From a bacterium (lineage in GTDB: Bacteria > UBP15 > UBA6099 > DSWB01), in NCBI GenBank assembly GCA_020061125.1, contig JAGUYV010000417.1, forward strand, positions 1-13,949: a DNA stretch of 13,949 nucleotides, given 5' to 3'. The notes beneath the pieces were generated by a model. That model saw only the letters and a program-made list of their open reading frames with translations, did not search any database and had not been told where the DNA came from. The translations under genes and the position numbers were made by a program. Positions 8,364 to 13,949 of the stretch are shown here, piece after piece. Within the stretch, counting starts at the first letter, position 1. Every line of letters starts with the position of its first letter.

Positions 8364-8397
8364 CAACTGGTGCTCTCACTATTCGATTGTCAAGGTC
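8364..8397 (+). other. 3' arm of the pre-16S processing stem
   Basis: Reverse complement of 6607-6640 apart from one mismatch and single-base bulges. It ends only five bases before the terminator, showing that the precursor is built around 16S alone. Confidence 0.88.
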
Positions 8398-8401
8398 AAC
8401 C

Positions 8402-8432
8402 AAAAACCGGCCCCTCACGGGCCGGTTTTTTT
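8402..8432 (+). terminator. Intrinsic terminator closing the 16S transcription unit
   Basis: CCGGCCC (8407-8413) and GGGCCGG (8419-8425) form a perfect GC stem around CTCAC, followed by seven T residues. A five-A run before the stem can pair with the T run, so it may also work on the opposite strand. Confidence 0.93.
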
Positions 8433-8491
8433 ATGCCCGAAATTATCCCTCCGGGGGCGCCTCAAAAATCTTTAAACAAGGCGCACACGCA

Positions 8492-8548
8492 GTAAAAAAC
8501 AGGGACTGGGAACGCGGCTTTTTTCCGCGTGCCTGCCCCTGTTTTTAC
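8492..8548. terminator. Bidirectional hairpin terminator after the aldehyde dehydrogenase; GGGACTGGG repeat copy
   Basis: GTAAAAAACAGGG at the left pairs with CCCCTGTTTTTAC at the right, and an inner perfect ACGCGG/CCGCGT stem (8512-8517 with 8525-8530) closes a T-rich loop. Read on the - strand it follows the aldehyde dehydrogenase stop and ends in a T run, as an intrinsic terminator should. It carries GGGACTGGG at 8502-8510. Confidence 0.75.
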
Positions 8549-8593
8549 AGCCGACCGGTCTTTCAACGGCCGCCCGGCGCAAAAGCGCCGGTT

Positions 8594-10030
8594 TCAGATG
8601 CCTATGGATATATATTTGGTTTCGTAATATCCCTCGAGACCCTGGCGCCAGCCCTCGCGGCCCACGCCGCTGGACTTCATGCCCCCGAACGGGCACTGCG
8701 CCGCCGCGGGCGTGCAGTCGTTGATCCCGATGATGCCGGCCTCCAGGCGTTCCGCGGCTTTCACGGCCCAGTCCAGCCGCCTCGTGGCCACATACGCCGC
8801 AAGCCCGTACGGCGTGTCGTTCGCCATGCGCAGCGCGTCGTCAATGTCGTCGTATCCGATTATCGGAAGAATCGGGCAGAACGGCTCCTCGTTCATGATC
8901 AGCATGTCACGCGTCACATCCGTGGCCACCGTGGGCATGAAAAAATTGCCGTTCGCATATTTCTCACCCTCGGGAGCGCGGCCGCCGCACAGGATACGCC
9001 CGCCCTTGCTTTTGATGTCCTCCACGAAACGCGCCGTGTCCTCCACCCGTTTGGGCAGAAACAGCGGCCCCACGGCCGTGTCCGCGTCAAGCCCGTTCCC
9101 GATTGCCAGCGCCGACGCCAGTTCCGCGGCCTTGTTCTCGAATTCCGCCTTCATGGCGTTGGGAACGAAAAACCTGCTGGCCGAGATGCAAACCTGGCCC
9201 ATGTTGCGGAACTTGGCGAACACCGCGCGCTCCGCGGCCTCGTCCGGGTCCATGTCCGGCATCACAATGAACGGCGAATGCCCGCCAAGCTCCAGCGACA
9301 CCTTCTTCATCCTTTTGGCGCACTCCACATACAGCTCGCGGCCCACATCGAGGGATCCCGTGAAGCTGATCTTCTTCAATCGCGGATCTTCGAGAAACAC
9401 CTCCGAGCACTCGCCCGGATTGCCGATGAGCAAATTCGCGGTCCCCGGCGGGAACCCCGCGGCGTCCAGCAGCCTGAACATGTCCAGAAGCGTGAGGCAC
9501 GACTGGCTGGCCGGCCGCGCAATGGTCGTGCAGCCCGCGGCCAAGGCCGGAGCGATCTTGCGGGCCGTGAGCAGAATCGGGAAATTCCACGGCGCGATGG
9601 CCGCCACCGGCCCCACCGGGTGCCGGATCGTCAGATGCCGCTTGTCTCCCATCCGGTTTGGAATCACATCCCCGGCGCTGCGCTTCACCTCCTCGGCGTA
9701 CCACTCGAACTGATCCGCCCCGGCGCCGATCTCACCGCGCGACTCTCCCAATGGCTTGCCCACCTCCTGCGTGAGCACGCGCGCCAGATCGTCTGCGTTC
9801 TCCCTGATCAAATTCGCCAGGCGCAGCAGCAGCCCCGCGCGCTCGTACACCGTCTTCGCGCTCCAATCCGCAAACGCGTCATGCGCCGCCGCCACGGCTT
9901 TCACCGCATCGGCTCTGCCCCCGTATCCAATCTCGCGCACGGTCTCCCCGGTGGCCGGATTGGTCACTTTCACCGTGCCCCCGTGCTGCGGCGCAACCCA
10001 TTTCCCGTTGATGTATAATGATTCCTTCAT
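8594..10030 (-). CDS. NAD(P)-dependent aldehyde dehydrogenase, succinate-semialdehyde dehydrogenase (GabD)-like
   Basis: ALDH superfamily enzyme of 478 residues, oxidising an aldehyde to the acid. Catalytic and binding features are N149 in PWNFP, FTGS (223-226), the general base E247 in LELGG, the nucleophile C281 in NMGQVC, EEPF (381-384), and PFGGMKSSGVGREG near the C-terminus. The C-terminal EGYYETKYISIG resembles succinate-semialdehyde dehydrogenases, but the aldehyde is not certain. Residue R172 (IARPASQ) stands where the family almost always has lysine (KPA), a contact to the cofactor ribose. The start is supported by AAAGGAGA nine bases upstream and a TATAAT on the - strand at 10057-10062. 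It is transcribed away from the phosphatase and toward the 16S gene. The long frame on the + strand opposite it is only a shadow. Confidence 0.9.
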   Translation of the reverse strand: MKESLYINGKWVAPQHGGTVKVTNPATGETVREIGYGGRADAVKAVAAAHDAFADWSAKTVYERAGLLLRLANLIRENADDLARVLTQEVGKPLGESRGEIGAGADQFEWYAEEVKRSAGDVIPNRMGDKRHLTIRHPVGPVAAIAPWNFPILLTARKIAPALAAGCTTIARPASQSCLTLLDMFRLLDAAGFPPGTANLLIGNPGECSEVFLEDPRLKKISFTGSLDVGRELYVECAKRMKKVSLELGGHSPFIVMPDMDPDEAAERAVFAKFRNMGQVCISASRFFVPNAMKAEFENKAAELASALAIGNGLDADTAVGPLFLPKRVEDTARFVEDIKSKGGRILCGGRAPEGEKYANGNFFMPTVATDVTRDMLIMNEEPFCPILPIIGYDDIDDALRMANDTPYGLAAYVATRRLDWAVKAAERLEAGIIGINDCTPAAAQCPFGGMKSSGVGREGWRQGLEGYYETKYISIGI

Positions 10031-10056
10031 CGGCGTAGTCTCCTTTCATGCCTGCA

Positions 10057-10062
10057 ATTATA
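10057..10062 (-). promoter_or_regulatory. -10 box of the aldehyde dehydrogenase gene
   Basis: On the - strand the sequence reads TGATGTATAATTGCAGG, with TATAAT 26 bases before the start codon and AAAGGAGA between them. The -35 is not clear. Confidence 0.5.
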
Positions 10063-10107
10063 CATCATGGCCTGCGGGCATTTGCTGTGCCCCCCGCGCC
10101 ATGTTTG

Positions 10108-10113
10108 TATAAT
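10108..10113 (+). promoter_or_regulatory. -10 box of the alkaline phosphatase gene
   Basis: TATAAT lies in GTATAATAAGGAAAAA, about 30 bases before the ATG at 10144. There is no good -35 at standard spacing, so an activator may be needed; I could not see a clear Pho-box repeat. Confidence 0.45.
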
Positions 10114-10143
10114 AAGGAAAAACAGGGAGCGCACGCGGAAATC

Positions 10144-11676
10144 ATGGCAATCAGATTAAAGGGTATTCTCGGAAGATGCGCTGCCGCGCTGGCAGTCCTG
10201 TGGTGCTTTGCGGCATGCGCCGCACACGCGGCGCCGGCCAGGAACATTATCCTTTTCATCGGCGACGGCATGCAGCTCGCGCACGAAACCGCCGCAAGCA
10301 ACTACCTCTACGGAGAAGATTCCGCTCTGGTATGGCACGCTTTCCCTTACCGGAATTTCGTGACCACCTGGAACATTGACGCATACGACACCTACGCCGC
10401 CGCGCAGGGCGGGGCGGCGTACGCCCCGGACAACTTCGACCCCATCCTGGGATACGACCCTGGAAAAGGCGGAGACAAACCGTATCCTTTAAGCAGCGAT
10501 TCCAAAAGCATCTTCGAGTATTTCTTTCCCGGCTCTCACCCGTCGTCTCCGGCGAATTTGAGAAGCGGACCGGCAACCGACTCCGCGGCTGCGGCCACGG
10601 CCATGGCCACCGGCGAAAAAGTGCGCAAGGCCAGGCTCTCGTGGCGCCAGACCACTGAAAATGGCGAAGCGCTGGTCACGATCTCCGAACTTATCCGCAG
10701 CCGCAACGGTGCGTCCATCGGCATTGTCTCAACCGTGCCCTTCTCGCACGCCACCCCGGCCGCCTTCGCCAGCCACAACATCAACAGAAACAACTTCTAC
10801 ACGGGCCGCCAGGACTTCGAAGGCCTGGGAATCGCCGACGAAATCCTCACCGTTATCATGCCCGATGTGGTCATCGGCGGCGGGCATCCCGCCTGGGACA
10901 ACCCCGGTTTCAACACCTCCACCGGGTTCATCTCCCAGGAGCTTTACGACAATGCGAAAAAGTCGGAAGCGTATTATTTTGTCGAGCGGACACCGGGCAT
11001 GGACGGCGCGCGGCTTCTGGCCGAGGGCGCCGGGGCCGCCGCGCAAAGCGGTAAAAAACTGTTCGCGCTCTTTGGCGGCAAGGGCGGAAATTTCGAGCCG
11101 CCGGTTCCCGCAAACGCTCCCGGTTCCCCGCGCATAGACCGCGCCACTCAAGAAAACCCGCTGCTCGGACACGCGATCACCGCCACGCTCCAGGTGCTTT
11201 CGGGCAACCCCCGGGGCTTTTTTGTTCTGGCCGAGCAGGGCGACATTGACTGGGCGAACCACGCCAACAATTTCAGCGCAATGATAGGCACCGTGTGGGA
11301 TCTCGATCAGGCCGTGCGCGCCGCCATCAGCTTCGTGGACAGGCCCGGAGATTCCGTTGACTGGGACAACACGCTGCTCATCGTCACCGCAGACCACGCC
11401 AACAGCTTCATGCGGCTCAACCCCGGCAAAAGGCTGGGTCCCGGACAACTGCCCGAGCAGGAATGCGACGGCAAAACCTGCCGCTACCCCGACGGCACGG
11501 TGAAATACTACACCGGCGGGCACACCAACGAACTTGTGTCCATTTACGCCATGGGCGCGGGACTCGAACTGTTCGCGAAATACGAAGGCGCCTGGTATCC
11601 CGGTACAAGGCTCCTGGACAACACCCACATATTCGCCGTCATGCAGGACGCCGCAATCGGAGACCAACAGCAGTGA
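10144..11676 (+). CDS. Secreted alkaline phosphatase (PhoA family, His/Trp active-site type)
   Basis: Phosphomonoesterase of 510 residues with a signal peptide (MAIRLKGILGR, then a hydrophobic stretch, cleavage likely after AHA at 29). All metal and catalytic residues are present: D41 in FIGDG, nucleophile S147 in TDSAAAATA, T204 in SHATP, E364, D369 and H373 in EQGDIDWANH, D417 and H418 in TADH, and H460 in GGHT. Spacings E364-D369-H373 and D417-H460 equal those of E. coli PhoA. Positions equivalent to PhoA D153 and K328 are H202 and W370, as in the Vibrio and TAB5 enzymes. The gap from D41 to S147 is 106 residues against 51 in PhoA, an extra segment of about 55 residues. The chosen ATG follows AGGGAG at long spacing; it gives the correct signal peptide. 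It is divergent from the aldehyde dehydrogenase. Confidence 0.92.
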   Translation: MAIRLKGILGRCAAALAVLWCFAACAAHAAPARNIILFIGDGMQLAHETAASNYLYGEDSALVWHAFPYRNFVTTWNIDAYDTYAAAQGGAAYAPDNFDPILGYDPGKGGDKPYPLSSDSKSIFEYFFPGSHPSSPANLRSGPATDSAAAATAMATGEKVRKARLSWRQTTENGEALVTISELIRSRNGASIGIVSTVPFSHATPAAFASHNINRNNFYTGRQDFEGLGIADEILTVIMPDVVIGGGHPAWDNPGFNTSTGFISQELYDNAKKSEAYYFVERTPGMDGARLLAEGAGAAAQSGKKLFALFGGKGGNFEPPVPANAPGSPRIDRATQENPLLGHAITATLQVLSGNPRGFFVLAEQGDIDWANHANNFSAMIGTVWDLDQAVRAAISFVDRPGDSVDWDNTLLIVTADHANSFMRLNPGKRLGPGQLPEQECDGKTCRYPDGTVKYYTGGHTNELVSIYAMGAGLELFAKYEGAWYPGTRLLDNTHIFAVMQDAAIGDQQQ

Positions 11677-11699
11677 AACCTCTGCCATGGCGCTTGCGC

Positions 11700-11852
11700 A
11701 ACCGCGGAAAACAAAGACACGGAAAAGCGGATCGCAAATTCTCACCAATGAATAGCCCATGAACACGAAAACTCGTTCATGCGGATTCGATTCTGATTTA
11801 TGACAATCCGTGATTGCGCTCGTCTTCGCCCCTCCGCGTCTTCGCGTTTTTC
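11700..11852. repeat. Decayed inverted repeat pair in a 261-bp gap
   Basis: The segment AAAGACACGGAAAAGCG (about 11713-11729) and the reverse complement of 11821-11852 (GAAGACGCGGAGGGGCG) agree at about 12 of 17 positions, so they look like diverged inverted copies of one element. A 6-bp hairpin ATGAAC/GTTCAT lies between them (11759-11780). No protein gene is visible in 11677-11937. Confidence 0.4.
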
Positions 11853-11875
11853 ATTTGCACAGCCCCCGGACATTA

Positions 11876-11905
11876 TTGACTTTTGATGCTTTTGTCATTT
11901 ACCAT
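11876..11905 (+). promoter_or_regulatory. Candidate promoter of the three-gene operon
   Basis: TTGACT (11876-11881) is followed after 18 bases by TACCAT (11900-11905), 32 bases before the GTG start. The -35 is good and the -10 weak. Confidence 0.4.
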
Positions 11906-11937
11906 TATTGCGAATGCGCGCAACGGGAGGCATTTTC

Positions 11938-12411
11938 GTGGACAACCTTGAAATTCTCAAGAAGACGGGTCTCTTCGACGGATTGAGCGAAGAAGAACTC
12001 AAGCTCATCGAAAAAGGATGCTCGGAACAGGCCTATCCCATGGGCACGGTCATCATCGAGGAGAACGATGCGCCCAAGGAAATGCTGTTCATCATCAAGA
12101 ACGGCGACATTGTGATCTCCACGGCCGCGGCCGAAGAGGAAGGCTCGGACTCGTTCCTCACCACGCTGGGCGCGGGCGACGCGTTCGGCGAGGTGTCGCT
12201 CATTGACAACCAGCCCCACTCCGCCACGGTGCGCGCCATGTCCGACGCCGTGATTCTGCTTCTGCCCGGCAAGTATTTCAACGAGATCGTGGATTCCAAC
12301 AAGAACATCGGATTCGTGGTGGTGCGCAATATCGCCCGGCTCGTATGTGACCGCCTGCGCGACTCCAACTTCGCCACAAAGCACTTCGGCCTTTTCGGAA
12401 AACTGGACTGA
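11938..12411 (+). CDS. Stand-alone cyclic nucleotide-binding domain protein
   Basis: Single CNBD (CAP effector-domain fold) of 157 residues with no DNA-binding or enzymatic domain. The N-terminal helix LEILKKTGLFDGLSEEEL is typical. The beta roll carries the phosphate-binding cassette FGEVSLIDNQPHSATV (83-98), with E85 retained but H94 where nearly all cyclic-nucleotide binders have arginine. A C-terminal helix follows, ending FGKLD. The GTG start is chosen because GGGAGG (11925-11930) lies seven bases before it; a TTG at 11908 would place that ribosome site inside the gene. It is the first gene of an operon with the epimerase-like and DUF4416 genes (7- and 2-base gaps). It could sense a ligand other than cAMP or act as a scaffold; the role is unknown. 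Confidence 0.85.
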   Translation: MDNLEILKKTGLFDGLSEEELKLIEKGCSEQAYPMGTVIIEENDAPKEMLFIIKNGDIVISTAAAEEEGSDSFLTTLGAGDAFGEVSLIDNQPHSATVRAMSDAVILLLPGKYFNEIVDSNKNIGFVVVRNIARLVCDRLRDSNFATKHFGLFGKLD

Positions 12412-12418
12412 CACCCTC

Positions 12419-13228
12419 ATGAAACTTTCCGCTGCGGTATCCACCCCGGACGCCAAATTCAGCGCGCTTGCGCTCAAGGGCGATTTCGACGAGATCTTCG
12501 CTCTGGTCAAGCGGCACGGGCTGCACGGCGCGGAAATCCATGTGCGCGATCCCAGAGATGTGGACGCGGGGCAGATCAACGAACTCAAACACAGGCACGG
12601 CCTCGAGATCCCGGCCATAGGCACGGGCCGCGCATTCGGCGAAGACGGCTTGTGCTTTTCGGATCCGGACCCGGCCGTGCGCCGCGCTGCGGTCGCGCGC
12701 ATCAAGTCCCACGCGGACCTGGCGCACGCCCTCGGCTCGCACATCATCATCGGCCTGATCCTGGGCAAGAATCCGCGCACCCCCGAAATCGAGAAAAACG
12801 CCGCGGATTGCATGCGCGAGTGCGCGGACTACGCCGCGGACAGGGGCGTGGACCTGTTCGTGGAGCCGATCAACCGCTACGAAACAGGGTTCATCATCAC
12901 CGCGCACGACTGCCTCTCGTTTTTTGAAACCGTGGACCGGCCCAACTGCAAGGTGCTCCTCGACACATTTCACATGAACATCGAGGAAGCAGACATATGC
13001 GCCACGATCCGCATGGCGGGCGCGCGCATCGGGCATGTGCATGTCGCGGACAGCAACCGCTGGCACCCGGGCGCCGGGCACATTGATTTCGAACAAATCC
13101 TCGCCGCCCTGCACGAGGTGAACTACGCCGGGTTCCTGTCCGCGGAAATGTTCCCGAACCCGGATCCCGAGACCGCCATCGCGGGCATGGCCGCGCATCT
13201 CCGCCCCATGCTTGAAAGACTCCGCTGA
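12419..13228 (+). CDS. Sugar 3-epimerase-like TIM barrel (D-tagatose 3-epimerase / sugar phosphate isomerase family)
   Basis: Xylose-isomerase-like TIM barrel of 269 residues. The metal set E149 (VEPINRYETG), D182 (LLDTFHMN), H208 (GHVHVADSNR) and E243 (SAEMF) matches Pseudomonas cichorii D-tagatose 3-epimerase E152, D185, H211 and E246 with one constant offset of three. H185 and R214 also match its substrate-site residues. This supports epimerisation of a ketose or keto-acid at C3, though hydroxypyruvate isomerase or keto-gluconate epimerase activity is possible. The ATG at 12419 is seven bases after the previous stop, without a strong ribosome site, so translation is probably coupled. A longer frame to 12347 overlaps the previous gene and is not used. 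The next gene starts two bases after its stop. Confidence 0.85.
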   Translation: MKLSAAVSTPDAKFSALALKGDFDEIFALVKRHGLHGAEIHVRDPRDVDAGQINELKHRHGLEIPAIGTGRAFGEDGLCFSDPDPAVRRAAVARIKSHADLAHALGSHIIIGLILGKNPRTPEIEKNAADCMRECADYAADRGVDLFVEPINRYETGFIITAHDCLSFFETVDRPNCKVLLDTFHMNIEEADICATIRMAGARIGHVHVADSNRWHPGAGHIDFEQILAALHEVNYAGFLSAEMFPNPDPETAIAGMAAHLRPMLERLR

Positions 13229-13230
13229 CC

Positions 13231-13782
13231 ATGGGCGCCCCGGCCGCGCCAGCGCCCGCGCAGTTCTTCTGCGGCGTAATCTTCGATCCCGAATTTTCCC
13301 TTGAACCCGTCATAAGCCGGCTCGAAGAGGTCCTGGGCGCCGTTGATTTCACAAGCGCGGTTTTCGATTTCGACTATACGAACTACTATGAAGCGGAAAT
13401 GGGAGTGGGACTGAAAAAAGTATTTTATGCATTCGAGGCTTTGAGGGCGCCGGATGAACTGGCTGCCATAAAGCTGCGCACCAACGCCATCGAGGAGCGC
13501 GCGATGCGGCCCGCGACCGGTGGGGGGCAGGGCCGGATCTTTAATCTGGATCCCGGATATCTGGACCAGTACAAAATGGTACTGGCCACCACCAAGAACA
13601 ACAACCACCGGGTGTATCTGGGGCAGGGCATATACGCCGAGTCCACGCTCGCGTTCGTGAACAAGGCGTTCAGGCCCTGGCCGTGGACCTATCCGGATTA
13701 CGGCTCGGACGCATACGCGGGGTTTTTGATGGAGTTGCGAAAAAGGTATCTTGCGAAACTGCGGAGAGAACCGCGGCCATGA
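13231..13782 (+). CDS. DUF4416 family protein
   Basis: Protein of 183 residues matching the DUF4416 pattern as I recall it: an N-terminal strand FFCGVIFDPEF, then DFDYTNYYEAEMG (46-58), LAAIKLRTNAIEE (78-90), NLDPGYLDQYKMVLATTKNNN (near 105-125), HRVYLGQGIYAE (126-137) and WTYPDYGS (150-157). Some DUF4416 entries are labelled GTP-binding, but no P-loop or Walker motif is visible here, so that label has no support in this sequence. The function of the family is not established. The ATG lies two bases after the epimerase stop, so translation is coupled. Its stop codon sits in the loop of a GC hairpin shared with the convergent gene. Confidence 0.85.
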   Translation: MGAPAAPAPAQFFCGVIFDPEFSLEPVISRLEEVLGAVDFTSAVFDFDYTNYYEAEMGVGLKKVFYAFEALRAPDELAAIKLRTNAIEERAMRPATGGGQGRIFNLDPGYLDQYKMVLATTKNNNHRVYLGQGIYAESTLAFVNKAFRPWPWTYPDYGSDAYAGFLMELRKRYLAKLRREPRP

Positions 13783-13789
13783 GCCGCGG
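13771..13789. terminator. GC hairpin between convergent genes
   Basis: CCGCGGC and GCCGCGG form a perfect 7-bp stem around CATGA, whose TGA is the DUF4416 stop. It ends three bases before the stop codon of the gene on the other strand. T-runs are poor on both sides, so it may act as a transcript-end stabiliser more than as a full terminator. Confidence 0.5.
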
Positions 13790-13791
13790 CC

Positions 13792-13949
13792 CTATTTCAG
13801 CAAACCTTTCAGATACATGTCCACGATAAAATTCTCGAAGGCGCGCACATCCTTGAAACGCTCGCGCAGGCTGTCGGACTTGCCCCACAGCATGCATGTG
13901 TTGCACAGCACTTCCATGGTGGCGAACGCATCCCTGTTTTTGAACACGC
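13792..13949 (-). CDS. C-terminal part of an unrecognised protein, cut by window edge
   Basis: On the - strand a frame is open from the right edge to TAG at 13792-13794. About 51 residues are visible, including FKNRDAFATMEVLCNTCMLW and ENFIVDMYLKGLLK at the end. A CxxC pair (CNTC) is present. The composition looks like a folded soluble protein and codon use matches the neighbours. The family cannot be named from this fragment. It converges on the DUF4416 gene with nine bases between stop codons. Confidence 0.6.
   Translation of the reverse strand, partial: VFKNRDAFATMEVLCNTCMLWGKSDSLRERFKDVRAFENFIVDMYLKGLLK

Noticed and set aside
8299-8593. Spacer tRNA, 23S or 5S after 16S
   Set aside because: I searched by eye for tRNA cloverleaf and 23S 5' motifs and saw only the processing arm, two terminator hairpins and the ALDH 3' end.
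8387-10018. 543-codon frame on the + strand opposite the aldehyde dehydrogenase
   Set aside because: It is Arg/His-rich, spans the 16S terminator and second hairpin, and has no family features; the - strand ALDH is certain.

Overview
The window is GC-rich bacterial DNA of about 13.9 kb. It carries a complete 16S rRNA gene with bacterial signature segments (27F, 338, 515 and 1492 primer sites and a CCUCC anti-Shine-Dalgarno), a tRNA-Arg gene, and eleven protein genes, two of them cut by the window edges. The 16S sequence is clearly bacterial, but I cannot assign a phylum by eye. The gene mix (AmmeMemoRadiSam radical SAM enzyme, LarA, DUF4416, exported YdjC/ChbG-like protein) suits an uncultured, probably anaerobic or facultative heterotroph. 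That lifestyle is inference.

Left part (1-5800), all on the + strand. The 3' part of a radical SAM enzyme of the AmmeMemoRadiSam system comes first. A tight three-gene unit follows: a small unknown protein, a LarA-type nickel-dependent 2-hydroxyacid racemase and an iron-dependent alcohol dehydrogenase, closed by a hairpin. Next are an apparently exported YdjC/ChbG-type carbohydrate deacetylase-like protein and a soluble metallo-beta-lactamase-fold hydrolase.

Middle part (5800-8600), stable RNA. A tRNA-Arg whose gene encodes anticodon GCG, uncommon in bacteria, has its own TTGACA-N17-TATACT promoter. A roughly 480-bp stretch without genes follows; it is rich in hairpins and holds a long AT palindrome. 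Two tandem promoters then drive a 16S rRNA gene that is flanked by a long complementary processing stem and closed at once by a strong intrinsic terminator. No 23S, 5S or spacer tRNA follows; the next gene is an aldehyde dehydrogenase on the opposite strand. The 16S gene is therefore a free-standing transcription unit, which is the most notable feature of the window.

Right part (8594-13949). A GabD-like aldehyde dehydrogenase (- strand) diverges from a secreted alkaline phosphatase (+ strand) across a short region with a TATAAT box on each strand. After a 261-bp gap with decayed inverted repeats comes a three-gene operon: a stand-alone cyclic-nucleotide-binding-domain protein in which the usual phosphate-binding arginine is histidine, a sugar 3-epimerase-like TIM barrel with the full D-tagatose 3-epimerase metal set, and a DUF4416 protein. 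A convergent gene, cut by the right edge, ends the window. LarA, the alcohol and aldehyde dehydrogenases, the epimerase and the deacetylase-like protein together point to sugar and hydroxy-acid catabolism, but no single complete pathway is visible. I saw no CRISPR array, phage gene, transposase or recognised defence or biosynthetic cluster.
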